Assembly: GCF_000499845.2 (NCBI RefSeq)
Contig: NC_023753.2
Span: 3,742,791 to 3,806,790, forward strand
Direction of reading: 5' to 3'
Source: Phaseolus vulgaris
Lineage: Eukaryota > Streptophyta > Magnoliopsida > Fabales > Fabaceae
DNA: 64,000 nucleotides
Positions 1 to 10,765 of the stretch are shown piece after piece; the first letter of the stretch is position 1, and every line of letters starts with the position of its first letter. A model generated the notes under the pieces. That model was not told where the DNA came from, searched no databases, and was given only the letters and a program-made list of their open reading frames with translations. A program made the position numbers and the translations under genes.

Positions 1-292
1 TTAATCTTATTGATTGAGCATTCTTTTAATGTTTCAACTCTCAACTATGAGAAATCAACAATTTGAAAATTATAAATTTTAACTTTTAGATTTTATAATC
101 TTAATTTTACATTATAAAATTTGTAGAAAAAAAAATTGAATACAGATTATCAAATGGTAGGGATACACAGGAAGAATAACATAAAGGAGGTGCAGAAAGA
201 ATTTACCTAAGTTTAATTACTATTCTCCTATTGTTCTTTATAGGACCACTTTAAATAGGTATCAGAAATGCAGATTAATATTTCTAAAATTT

Positions 293-364
293 GGGGCATT
301 CCGAGAATCGAACTCGGGACCTCTCGCACCCGAAGCGAGAATCATACCACTAGACCAAATGCCC
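293..364 (-). tRNA. tRNA-Pro (anticodon CGG)
   Basis: A 72-nt cloverleaf reads on the minus strand. The acceptor GGGCATT pairs with AATGCCC, followed by discriminator C. The D-arm carries the A box (TGGTCTAGTGG) and the T-arm the B box (GGTTCGATTC in the form GAGTTCGATTCTC). The anticodon loop TTCGGGT places CGG at plus-strand bases 330-332. A run of four T (plus-strand A 286-289) just after the gene fits a Pol III terminator. It differs from the next tRNA at a single base. Confidence 0.97.
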
Positions 365-463
365 AGATTGGTAGGTCTGCCAAACTCAAATTATTTTTCT
401 TCAAACTCCAGAAACATGTATTTCTGTTTTAAGATCAAAATAAAAAATAGCATTTACAAAAAA

Positions 464-535
464 GGGGCATTCCGAGAATCGAACTCGGGACCTCTCGCAC
501 CCAAAGCGAGAATCATACCACTAGACCAAATGCCC
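464..535 (-). tRNA. tRNA-Pro (anticodon TGG)
   Basis: A 72-nt tRNA identical to the one at 293-364 except that the loop is TTTGGGT, giving anticodon TGG (plus-strand bases 501-503). Six T follow the 3' end immediately (plus-strand A 458-463), a stronger Pol III terminator than its neighbour has. The two genes are 99 bp apart in the same orientation, which points to tandem duplication followed by a change of the wobble base. Confidence 0.97.
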
Positions 536-1410
536 TCTGTTAATCCAAGTGGTTTTATTGCTATTAGTAGAATTAATTATATATTAAACCATCATCAAAT
601 CTTTATCTGAAAATATAAATCTTATTAGGTGGATTTTCTTACCAGGAGATGAAGAAAAACAACATTCAAATCAGAACCTTCGCTACCAATATCATACAGC
701 TGATCTCTGTTGTGAGTAAAATGCTATAAGTAAATCAAACACTTCTACAAAAAACACTCTGCATGCACCCACGGTTTGTAACATCATTTATTATTATTTA
801 AATAATTTTAAAATATATGTTACGTATTCGAATTGTTTCATTATACTTTAATGTTTATTTTAAATTATACATTAAACTAGTTTCTATAATAATTTTTTAA
901 ATATCAATATAAATAAAACAGGGGATGTTATATTTCTTGACCATTGGATTACTCTGCTGCTAATCCTATTTTCTGCTTCTCATTTAAAAAAGAATAAACT
1001 TATGCATACAATTCATCTTCAACTAAATTTAGAGTATTTCTATACATATACTGTAACAGACTTATTCAAGAACAAGCTAATTTAATATTCAAAGCTTCAT
1101 TCATACACCATTACTTTACAATAAACTCACTTCATAACAGTTATTTTTTTTCCAAAAAAAAACTCTTAATGTATGGCATAATTAATGCAACTACTTTTGA
1201 TTGTATCTTTGTTCATTTGATCCATAATTTAAGGTGATCCGCAATTCACTGGCGTCCACAATTTCTCTCTTTTAATCTCTTGCTTTCATCCCCATTTCTC
1301 ATAGGAAACACAGAGAGAGAAGCAGAGGAAATCCTTGCAGAAAGTGCAGCATCTCCTCCCTTTCTCTCTTTTTCCTTTCTTATCAGACTTTGTTCATAAC
1401 AGAATAAGCA
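536..1410. other. Intergenic; upstream region and leader of the LIM gene
   Basis: AT-rich sequence with no coding signal. The last ~90 bases before the LIM start codon are pyrimidine-rich (repeated TCTCTTTTTCC), as is common in plant 5' leaders. I see no convincing TATA box and cannot place a transcription start. Confidence 0.5.
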
Positions 1411-3380
1411 ATGGCCAGTTTTGGGGGAACCACGCAAAAGTGCATGGCTTGTGACAAAACGGTGTATCTTGTTGATAAGCTAACTGCTGATGGCCGTGTC
1501 TATCACAAGGCCTGCTTCAGATGCCACCATTGCCGCAACACCCTTAAGGTTTATAAACATATTACATCCCTATATACATATTTTATATGTATAACCAGTA
1601 CACATTTCGCCATTTCATTATGTTTTAATGTTAATGTTGGAGATCTCAGATCGATTAGAGATGAGGACAATTCATTGTATATAAATGGGTGCAATTCTCA
1701 GATGAACTGGTTTTATAGGATTGAGTTAGACTTAAAGTCCACTTCATAATATGCTCTCAGAGCTTATGAGATGAGAACAATTTATTATATATAAGTGGGT
1801 GTAAACCTTATCTCATGAGCCAGTTTTATGGAGTTGAGTTAGGGTTAAAATTCATATAATAATAGTTGATTTTGCAAGCATTACATATAGTTATTTATGT
1901 ATATATATATACGCTTTTTCTAAATTTTATTGTATTGATTTTGTCTAAGTTTGTTTGATGAATTTGTTTGATGAAGCTTTCAAATGACTGAGAAATTTTT
2001 ATTCATCATACATATTGATGAATCTAGTCTGAGAAATTTGATGAAATCATACATTTTTTACAAGTGTGGTGCAACTTTGTTTGCAGCTGAGCAACTACTG
2101 TTCTTTTGAGGGGGTGCTATACTGCAGACCTCATTATGATCAACTCTACAAGCGAACTGGCAGCTTGGACAAAAGCTTCGAAGGTAAAACTGACTTCAAA
2201 TCTAGAAACTCATATCCCACATCAAATTATTTAGGGCTAGGGCATCTTTTGTTATGAAAATAGAAAACTGTTTTTAATAAACAAAAAGGGCTAATTTTTT
2301 TTCCTTTTTTGTTGCCTCTTGTTCTCGTATCACAGGAACACCCAAAGTTCAGAAACCAGAGAAACCGATCACTGAAAATGAGGTGATCTTTCTGTAGCTT
2401 TTATTGCCATTCATTAAGTAAACACGATTCAGAATTCTAGTTTTTTTTTTATTCATTATATACAGTATCTGAACCTGCGTAAAGTTTGAGCAAGTATGCT
2501 TCCTTTGTCATGCAAAGTTTGCAATTGCCATTTTCACTGATTTAATATTTTATTTAGCAGAACTCTAAGGGCCTCGCAAACGTGTTCTTGGGCACCAGAG
2601 ACAAATGTGTGTGCTGCAAAAAGACAGTGTATCCCACTGAGCGGGTAGCCATTACTATATCTATCACTGGTTTTATTTAATTATTCATACCAATATTTTT
2701 TTTATCAATAATAAATAAATATAGGTAACTTTAGAGGTGATTCGATTCTTATACAACTTATCAAAAACAACTGACAAAATATTATCTCTAAAACAAGAAA
2801 TTTCTTAACCAGAAACCAATATCTCTAAAACAAGAAATTTCATAGCCAGAAACCAACAACCTAAATCGAGTATAGGCAAACCATAGGTTCAAGACAACAA
2901 TTTGAATAAGGAAAACAAACAGATGAGATTTTAGAGGAAATCCAAGACCAAACCTTCAATTTGGCCAAAGAGAGAGTCTCTGAATGGTCCATCACTCCAC
3001 CTTTAAATATGTCCTTGTTCCTAACTCACCAAATCTTCCTAACCACCGACATTCACCAAGACTAAATTAACAGAATTAGGTGCATTACTTAGATTAATTT
3101 CATCTGGTTAGTGTGGAGTCTCTGCTTTATTGATACCAATATACAATGTATGATTTGTTAATATTGTTTATATATGTTGAAGGTAACGATTAATGGAACA
3201 CCCTACCATAAGAGCTGCTTCAAATGTACCTATGGAGGCTGTACTATAAGCTCATCAAACTTTATCACACACGAGGGAAAACTGTACTGCAAACACCATC
3301 ACATTCAACTTTTCAAAGAGAAGGGTAACTACAGTCAGCTGGAGAATGACCAAGTTCCTACCACGGAAGTCGTTGCTTGA
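1411..3380 (+). CDS. WLIM1: WLIM1-like LIM-domain protein, 5 exons, 187 aa
   Basis: Exons are 1411-1548, 2087-2183, 2336-2382, 2561-2644 and 3183-3380, all GT-AG and in frame (561 coding nt plus stop). The product has two LIM zinc-finger domains. LIM1 uses C11-x2-C14-x17-H32-x2-C35-x2-C38-x2-C41 and later C59-x2-H62. LIM2 uses C110-x2-C113-x17-H131-x2-C134-x2-C137-x4-C142 and C158-x2-H161, the spacing typical of plant two-LIM proteins. The VYLVDKLTADGRVYHKACF stretch matches WLIM1 rather than WLIM2. Plant WLIM proteins bind and bundle actin filaments and can enter the nucleus (family knowledge). Length is close to the usual ~190 aa. Exon 4 could start three bases earlier (2558, a CAG/CAG acceptor choice), adding one Gln. 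Intron 1 carries two copies of a dispersed repeat and intron 4 a 37-bp tandem duplication. The 3' UTR follows 3380. Confidence 0.93.
1635..1862 (+). repeat. Two adjacent copies of the TGTTGGAGAT repeat in WLIM1 intron 1
   Basis: Copy 1 (about 1635-1748) starts TGTTGGAGATCTCAGATCGA and ends near TTAAAGTCCACTTC. Copy 2 (about 1765-1862) is 5'-truncated and repeats the core motifs: ATAAGTGGGTG, a CAGTTTTATGG block and GAGTTAG. The same ~115-bp sequence occurs at 46392-46508 and starts again at 63973. It resembles a short legume LTR or TRIM-like repeat (inference); no flanking target duplication is clear here. Confidence 0.75.
2784..2857. repeat. 37-bp tandem duplication in WLIM1 intron 4
   Basis: Two near-identical units begin ATCTCTAAAACAAGAAATTT at 2784 and 2821, with only a few mismatches. 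It lies inside the intron and does not affect coding. Confidence 0.8.
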
Positions 3381-4572
3381 TGTGAAGTGACCTAGAATGC
3401 TAGCAGTTATTTTGCACCATTGATGCTTGTAAAGAACATATGTACTGATGAAACAGGAAGTTTGCTACATATGCACGCATGTGTGTCTGCATCTTGATTA
3501 TTCAGAATATTTTTTAATAAATTTTACTACAACATCCAGTTTTTTAAGTTCACAAAGAAATACTCCATACACAACTCATCTTCCTATTTTGTATCATTAA
3601 AATATTGAAAACTGTTTAATCACTCATTCAGTCTTTATTGTTACAATTCTATTTAACAGTAATATGAATGGAATCAATATAACTATATATGTTTCTGATG
3701 TTTTTAAACATAGACTTTAGTTATGTTTATTTTGCTCTAGAATTTAGAATAATCGTGGTTTTGGTCCTAAATTTTTGTTTTACTCCTTTGAAGTTAACAT
3801 CAATCATTTACACAATTTGATAAACGAAAATGAGTTTTTCATGATTTAAAGTTTGGGGTTTCAAATTTTAGGGTCTAATATTGTTTTTATTCATTCAAAT
3901 TTAGAATTTAGAAAAATTGTTTCTTTGTTTTAATAAATTAAAAAAATAAATTTCAGAAGATTAAAACCATAATTATTTCAAATTTTAAGGATTAAAAATA
4001 TAAATAAACCTAGTTATGAGTGTGATAATGAGCTTCGATAATTATTTTGTTCCTAAATATTAGCTATGTAACTAATTGCACCAATTATCGGCTTAATAGC
4101 TCGACTTCATTCTTAAAAAAAATCATTTTCAAATATAACTTTAATTCAGTACAAAAATTTTATAAAGATTATTAGAACACAACACGTACGACTTTATTTA
4201 AAATTAATTGATATTATAAAGTTTTTTTCATAAAAGATTAAGTGGTATTTTTTTTAACCAAAGTCGAACAATCATTACATAACTTTAGGATGCATCCACG
4301 CTATATTTAAAGTCATTTTTCTCTAAAATAACTCCTTCAAAACAAAATTGTAACACAACTTATTTATGATTAAAAAAACTGTTAATTATTGTAATATCAC
4401 ACCAAAATTTGACAATTTTCATGTTGACTTTTTTATATACCTACCTAATATTTGAAAGTTGTGAACGTCATTTTCATTTAAATTTATGTACAATAGCTGG
4501 ATCTTTAAGAATCGTCATTTGTTTTGGATTTGGTGGTTCAAATTCACACGTTACTCAATCTAAATACATTAT

Positions 4573-4603
<31 letters not shown>

Positions 4604-4869
4604 AATTTTTTTAATCAGAGAACAAGAATAATATAAATGGAAGTATTAAGAATACTTCAAACCCATGTAAACAACTTTCAAAACATGAGAATGCTAAAAG
4701 AACAAATGGCCAAACATATCATGTTTAAACTCCTAGCTCTCAAACAAAATTTCCACATATACAATATACTATGATTACAAAAAATAAGACAATCACATAA
4801 TTCATGTCAATGATATAAGGCATGACACTTTCAAAGAGGTATGTTGGTTTCTAACTCCTATCCAGCATT
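3381..4869. other. WLIM1 3' region and AT-rich intergenic sequence
   Basis: The first ~150 bases are probably WLIM1 3' UTR. The rest is AT-rich without coding structure. A (TA)n microsatellite lies near 4573-4598. Confidence 0.5.
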
Positions 4870-5371
4870 TGAGGTTGTAATCATCAGCAAAATGGTCTCT
4901 CATCCAAATCAGGACGAAAAATAAGAAAAATCATTTATAAATTATTCATGCCCACGCCTTTACTTAAACCATAGCAAAAATTTCAATAGGATCTACCACT
5001 CCATTGTTAAAAATAATCTTATTTTTATGATTCCAAATTTCTCAAATAATGACAATCCACATAATTCATGTCCATAAAGTCATTTGTTCAAAATGTTGAG
5101 TAGCATTATCACAATGTACAAAGTTTTTACCAACCCACACAACAGACATACACCAGACTTAAAGATGATTTAGTGTTTCTAGCTCAGTCCCACACATGAC
5201 ACACATTCCCCCATCAGTCTTAATTCCTATATGTATTAAATTATCATAAGTTACAATTTTCCCAGTTCGAACACACCAAGCAAAATAACGTGTTGATGGG
5301 AGAGCTTTTAAATACAAAATTTGAAAATAGTATAAGATATATGTCTTAAAGAGTATCATTCACTAACCAAC
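4870..5371 (-). mobile_element. LINE relic: reverse-transcriptase zinc-binding (zf-RVT) region
   Basis: The open stretch 5159-5359 on the minus strand encodes a typical plant LINE zf-RVT segment: KALPSTRYFAWCVRTGKI, then TYDNLIHIGI, then the zinc knuckle C-x2-C (MCVMCG) followed by ETLNHL. Below 5159 the frame breaks, but recognisable downstream words persist in shifted frames, for example VVDPIEIFAMV-like and KAWAW-like ends of this domain near 4950-5000. It is a 5'-truncated, frame-broken fragment. The boundaries are approximate and I saw no target-site duplication or poly(A) tail. Confidence 0.75.
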
Positions 5372-5833
5372 AATCTGTCCAAGACAAAATATTACTCCCT
5401 AAATATTTATATCTTATAATTTAACTACTATAAGTATATAAGTATTATTGTATAAGTTAGAATTAATGTAGTTAATTATTTAGCTTTTATTACATGTTAT
5501 TTTTCATGTGTTACCAACTTTTACTTTTATTGACAACATTATTATTATTATTAATTAATTACTTAATTAATTAGGTTATTATTGCTTAGTACGTTGAAAG
5601 TGTTTTATAATCATTATATATAATAAATAAAATTATAACATAATAATATTAAAATTTAAAAAAAAACTATATATTAAATACCTTTACGTGTATGTAAATC
5701 TGTTTGATTGTTATCTCATAAACTTCTAACTCGAAAGTTACTACCTTATTGATTTAAAAATGTGACAAAGAAATTAATAAACTAATTATTCAATATAAGT
5801 TGTCGTAAAAAATATAGGTACATAAATTTTATT
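5372..5833. other. AT-rich intergenic sequence
   Basis: Nothing recognised beyond AT-rich low-complexity sequence. It sits between the LINE relic and the CACTA-type element. Confidence 0.4.
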
Positions 5834-6444
5834 CACTACACCAAAAAGTAAAATTAGCTGCAAAAGAAAGTGAAAGTGATGCTAGGAACCCTAAAAATAG
5901 TGTTCACTAAGCCTTCATTATTAAAAAAAATAAAATAAAGCGTGGGTTATATGGAAATAAACTAAAAAAAAGAAAAAAAAAATTGTGTGGGTCAAACGGT
6001 CACAACTGAAACTATAAATAATAAATAATAATAAAAATTTAAAATTTATATATTTGTAGGTTAAGCCCACACAAACATAATATATATATATATATATATT
6101 TAAATTAAATTTAAATATGTAATAAAATTATGAAGGTTAAGCTCACGCTTGTTTAAAAATTGTGTGGTCAATCCGTTGACTAAGCTCATGCTTCTTTGAA
6201 TAAACAATATAAAATATAATTTTGTGTGGGCAACATGTAGGCTAAGCCCACGCTTGTTTAAAAATTATGTGGGAGCATGTAGGGTTAGACCTACGCAAAA
6301 AATACACCACTTGTGTCCCACACACCTATTTTTATGTCGAGCATATTAGCTTCCAAATTTTAATGATAACTATACTTTTGCGTTCATTTATTATAGCTAA
6401 TGTCCATTTTTGACCCATGCTAATAAACATATTTTTTTGTAGTG
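5834..6444. mobile_element. Non-autonomous CACTA-type transposon (611 bp)
   Basis: The left end reads CACTACACCAAAAAGTAAAA and the right end TATTTTTTTGTAGTG, so the termini are inverted repeats of the CACTA class. The 3 bases on each side are ATT (5831-5833 and 6445-6447), the 3-bp target duplication expected for this superfamily. Inside are several subterminal repeats of a block like AAGCCCACGCTTGTTTAAAA and TTGTGTGGG, in both orientations, at about 5940-6300. No transposase coding is present, so it would need a partner in trans. Confidence 0.88.
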
Positions 6445-7939
6445 ATTACACAAATAGATTTTTTACTTTCTCAAATAATATGTAACTATAATTTTATATT
6501 TTCTTTAAAATGATTCAATTTTTGCTAAAAATTAAAATTTCTATTTTTATTTTTAAAAAGTTGTATATGTTTCTAAATTTGAATATTTTATTTAATGTAG
6601 TTTATTTAATGAGTATAACTCAACTTTATTTTTTGTTATGTGTAACTTTCATATATAATCATATATAATGAAAATTTAATTGTTTGTAATTAAAATATTT
6701 TCTAATTTTAATTAAATAAAATTAAAAAATAGTAAAAATAGTAAAATAATTAACAGTTTCTGTAAAAATCAAGTATATAATAGGAAAATAAATTAAAGAT
6801 ATTATCTTTTAATGTGTAAGATAATAAAAAATTAAACGAGCTCTAAAATTATTAAATCATTCACTCTCATTTACATAAAGTCAATCTATATATATATATT
6901 TAAAAAAATCATTAAATCGATATTAGTTTTAAAGAAAATATTATATTGATTGAATTAATTATATATTATATTTTAATTAAATATCAATTTAAAAATTATT
7001 TATCATTAATAAAAATTAATTTAGATATTAATGATTTTTTACTTTCTAAATAATATTTAATTTAATTAATATAATAATTTTATTTTTTTAAATTAACTTC
7101 TAATTTTATAATAAAATATATAAAGAATGAAAGAGAAGAATGAAAACATATTTATCATAAAAAAAATTATGTAATTTTTTTTTCTCCTCTGCATGCCGAA
7201 CTTCTATCATTCTATTCTTGTATATTCATTACATAAAGGAGATTTTACACTTAATTACCTAATAAATTACATTAGTTTTTTTTTAAAACTTAATAAACTA
7301 TTGATAACGTTTTCTATACATAAATGAGAAGATTAGATAAATTATATTTTCTATTTAAATAATATAAATTTATTCATTTGTTGTTATAATTTAATAATAT
7401 ATATATATATGTTTATTAACAAAAATTTATTTATTACGAATAACATGGAGGTGAAACACATCCTGAATATAAAAAACTATATGATCTAAGAAGAATTTAT
7501 AGTTGCAAAATCATAACATTACAAATTAGTTTTAATGTTAGATATTATCTATAAATTACTTTATTAATTTTTATTAATAATAAAATTTTATTTAAATATT
7601 AATAATTTTTAATTTATAAAACAATATCTAATTTATCAATATAATAATTAAATGTTTTTATTTTTTAAAACTAGTTGTTATTTAATGATTTTTTTTATCT
7701 ACAAACTTTTTTATGAGTTAAACTTAATAAAAAAAAAAAAAAAAAAACTTTTTTCACGTTAACTTATACCCAAACTAATATTTTTTTATTTTCATGTAAA
7801 CGAAGAGATACTGCTAATTAAATATAATAAATTTAAAGTGTCTCAGTTTATTGAAACAACTTATTAATTATTAAACCCATTAATTTATTAGTATAGTACA
7901 TAGCAATAAGTTTTGAGTAATGAGATCTGAAACATGTGA
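6445..7939. other. Very AT-rich intergenic sequence
   Basis: Long runs of A/T with short duplicated phrases such as TTAGATATTA and TTTATTAATAATAAAATTTT. No gene, RNA or transposon terminus was recognised. The end of it is the 3' flank of the cysteine-rich peptide gene. Confidence 0.45.
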
Positions 7940-8325
7940 TCATTCTTTTGTACATTCGCATCTGCATAAAGAATCGGTAAGATCACAGTATGGAATAAGA
8001 CATGGTGGATGACAATGATTCTCACAATCAGCGTGTCCTCCACATTCTTTCTTTGCTTCTTTGTTCTGGAAACACATGCAGACACCATTATCACACACTC
8101 GTTCTCCTTTGCAATTACGTAAAATCAAATTGCACTCATCAACTTTATGGCATTCAGGAGCTGTCATCAGCATCCTCGGAAAACCAAACCCTGCAAAAAT
8201 TATGTCAAAATTACATTCCTAATGTGTTGTCTGAGACCCAAACATTAAGACGATGAAGAAGAAATACCATTGGTAGTTAATAGAGCAAGAAGAAGCACTG
8301 CCAAAGCTATCTTCACTGAAGCCAT
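7940..8325 (-). CDS. Secreted cysteine-rich peptide (defensin-like/nodulin-like), 2 exons, 102 aa
   Basis: Exon 1 is 8325-8268 and exon 2 is 8190-7940 (minus strand), joined at GT-AG with phase 1. Exon 1 encodes a hydrophobic signal peptide (MASVKIALAVLLLALLTTN). The mature part has 14 cysteines in two modules. The first is C-x5-C-x6-C-x5-C-x4-C-x-C; the second begins ECGGHADC and holds a PPC-LIPYC segment, then SLCRCEC. The intron at the end of the signal peptide and the layout fit plant defensin-like or nodule-type cysteine-rich peptides, secreted and disulphide-bonded. I cannot assign a named family or target. The paralogue at 10248-10672 shares the signal peptide, the first module and the promoter. 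A TATA box lies ~90 bp upstream of the start codon. Confidence 0.85.
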
Positions 8326-8411
8326 TTATGTGCCTTGTTTTGGTGAGCTTCTTCAGTTCAAATTAAACTTAAACAATAGCTTTTCTTATCAGTTCAGACA
8401 CACCTTCTAAC

Positions 8412-8419
8412 TATTTATA
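8412..8419 (-). promoter_or_regulatory. TATA box of the 7940-8325 peptide gene
   Basis: Minus-strand TATAAATA lies about 87-94 bp upstream of the start codon. The same element and its flanks (TGAGACTATAAATA) recur upstream of the paralogous gene. Confidence 0.7.
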
Positions 8420-8638
8420 GTCTCAAATAAGAAATATGATTGTACATGATATATATTTTAATTTTTCCTTATATTTGTATTCTTATATAAAAAATACATC
8501 ATTTGATTCTTAATATGATATTTTAATTGAACAATTTATCTTTTAAATAATGAAAAAAAATTTATTAAATAAAATAAATAATTGAATCATTTTTTTTATT
8601 TTGAAATAATTAAATAATGGCTAAAAAAATTTAATACT

Positions 8639-8887
8639 GTTTTTCTAAAATTATATATAATTAAATTTTTTAGTTAATTACTCATAAAAATAATAAAACT
8701 ATAAAGGCAATAAAATTATACATATTTTAATGTAATAAAAATATAAAACAATGAAATTAGCACTGAAGATAATAATAAAAAAATTTCATTAAATGAAACA
8801 TGACTTTTTTAAAAAGGTCAAATTAAATTAAATCTAAGCTATAGATATATATATATGTGGGGTGGGGGTGGATGAAATTACTTTTCT

Positions 8888-8926
<39 letters not shown>

Positions 8927-9075
8927 TTTTTTAGTTAATTACTCAGAAAAATAATAAAACTATAAAGGCAATAAAATTATACATATTTTATTGTGATAAA
9001 AATATAAATAATGAAATTAATAGAAGATAATAATAATTTTTTCATTAAATGAAACATGACATTTTTAAAAAAGGT
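8639..9075. repeat. Local direct repeat of ~180 bp
   Basis: Block 8639-8820 is repeated at about 8885-9075. Shared phrases include TTTTCTAAAATTATATATA, TTAGTTAATTACTCA and AACTATAAAGGCAATAAAAT, then TTCATTAAATGAAACATGAC. A (TA)n run and a GGGGTGGGGGTGG stretch lie between them. No transposon ends were identified. Confidence 0.8.
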
Positions 9076-10065
9076 AAAATTAAATTAAATCTACTCTCTC
9101 TCTCTCAATAAAATAAATTTTAATACAAAAATATATAATTATTTATAATAAAAAATATAATAATTACTATTGTCATACATATATTAATACTATTTATATT
9201 TAATATAAAAATATTTTATAATTATAATATTAAATTTATAAATATTTAAATTATTTATTTTTAATATTACATTTTACATGTTTAAAAATAAAATAAAAAT
9301 ACTCTCACAATCATCACATCTCTCACAAACTTCAATCAATTTTACTCACAATTACTAAAAATATAAACTATTGACATATATCAATGAGGTTATGTTAGGA
9401 TTAATATTCTCTTTAATATGACTTATTTTACTAACCTTTTATCTATTTTGAATTATATATTACTGTACTTTCTTTATTCTTTATATATATATATATATAT
9501 ATATAAATTTATTTGTATAATTTATTTATTTTTGCTTATTTTTACCTTCAGTTACACGGGTTCTAATTTTTTTTCTTACAGTTACATCCTATTTATCTAT
9601 CTTTATATTATTTTTTTAATTTCTAGTTATGCATTGATGTTATTTATTTATTTTTGCCTCTAACAGTTCCTATTTATTTATTTATTTGTAGTTCTATTTA
9701 TGCATCAATCCTCATTTATTTATTATTTATTTTTACCTCTAGTTACACACTAGTCATTTATTTATTTTTACTTCGATTTTTTTTTCTAGTCCTATTTATT
9801 TATTTAGTTACTTATTTTTACCTTGTGCGCTGAACCTAATTATTTTTTTGATATTTTTATTATTTTATTTTCTTATAATATAGTTATCAATATCTTATTA
9901 TTTAAAGTTCTTGATGTAATTCTTATTTTATTTTATAAATATAAGTTTTTTTAACTCAAAGAAATATATAAAATAATAATAATAATTTTTTATTTAATAA
10001 ATTTGGATAAAAGAAAGTTGGTCTATATACTTTATTATTATTTTTATATTTTTAAAAAGAAAAAT
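9076..10065. other. AT-rich spacer with degenerate TTTATTTATTTTTACC repeats
   Basis: About 9515-9830 holds an irregular array of phrases such as TTTATTTATTTTTACCTCTA followed by GTTACAC, spaced ~60 bp apart. The rest is AT-rich with a (TA)n run near 9482-9504. No gene seen. Confidence 0.55.
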
Positions 10066-10165
10066 AAAGTATCTCAGGGAATTAAAATATAATAAATTTA
10101 AAGTATCTCAGGGAATTAAAATATAATAAATTTAAAGTATCTCAGGGAATTGAAACAACTTATTA
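10066..10165. repeat. Three tandem copies of a 34-bp unit 3' of the second peptide gene
   Basis: Units begin AAAGTATCTCAGGGAATTAA at 10066, 10100 and 10134. The 3' flank of the first peptide gene has a single related copy (AAAGTGTCTCAGTTTATTGA, near 7837), so the unit was amplified after gene duplication. Confidence 0.85.
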
Positions 10166-10247
10166 ATTATTAAACCCTTATTAGTATAGTACATACCAAT
10201 AAGTTTTCATTATTGAGATCTGAAACATGTGATCATTCGTTTCTACA

Positions 10248-10672
10248 TTAGCAAGTGCATAAGGAATTGGTAAAATCACAATATGGAGTAAGAGATGGAG
10301 GAGAACAAAGAGCATCATCGGAAGTATCACAGTGTGGAATTTGAGAAGGTGGAGGACAAAGAATAACCTCGCAATCAGCGTGTTCTCGACATTCTTTCTT
10401 TGCTTCTTTGTTCTTTAAACACATGCAGACACCTTTATCACACACTCGTTCTCCTTTGCAATCACGTAAAATTTTATTGCAGTCATCAACTTTATGGCAT
10501 TCAGGAGCTGTCATCAGCATCCTCGGAAGACCAAACCCTGCAAAATTCATGTAAAAATTACATTCCTAAAGTTTTGTCTGATACCCAAACATTAAGACGT
10601 TGAAGAAAAAATACCATTGCTGGTTAATAGAGCAAGAAGAAGCACTGCCAAAGCAATCTTCACTGTAGCCAT
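10248..10672 (-). CDS. Secreted cysteine-rich peptide paralogue with duplicated Cys-Pro module, 115 aa
   Basis: Exons are 10672-10615 and 10537-10248 (minus strand), GT-AG, phase 1, matching the gene at 7940-8325. The signal peptide is MATVKIALAVLLLALLTSN. The first cysteine module is nearly the same as in the paralogue (CHKVDDC ... CKGERVC ... GVCMC). The second differs: a segment CPPPSQIPHCDTSDDAL is followed directly by a similar one, CSPPSLTPYCDFTNSL, where the paralogue has only one. Total cysteines stay at 14. It is probably secreted; the biological role is unknown. The same TATA element lies upstream. The pair is 1.9 kb apart in the same orientation, so tandem duplication is the simplest origin. 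Confidence 0.85.
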
Positions 10673-10757
10673 CTATGTGCCCTGTTTTGGTGAGCTTCTT
10701 CAGTTTAAACTAAACTTAAACAATAGCTTCTTATCAATTCAGACTACACCTTCTAAG

Positions 10758-10765
10758 TATTTATA
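10758..10765 (-). promoter_or_regulatory. TATA box of the 10248-10672 peptide gene
   Basis: Minus-strand TATAAATA, 86-93 bp upstream of the start codon, in the same sequence context as in the paralogue. Promoter similarity extends upstream to about 10860. Confidence 0.7.

Noticed and set aside
7888..8094. Minus-strand frame overlapping the first cysteine-rich peptide gene
   Set aside because: Shadow frame of exon 2; the cysteine-patterned frame with signal peptide and splice sites is the real one.
9418..9663. 81-codon Tyr/Leu/Ile-rich frame that looks like a membrane peptide
   Set aside because: Falls in degenerate TTTATTTATTTTTACC repeats; composition alone explains it.
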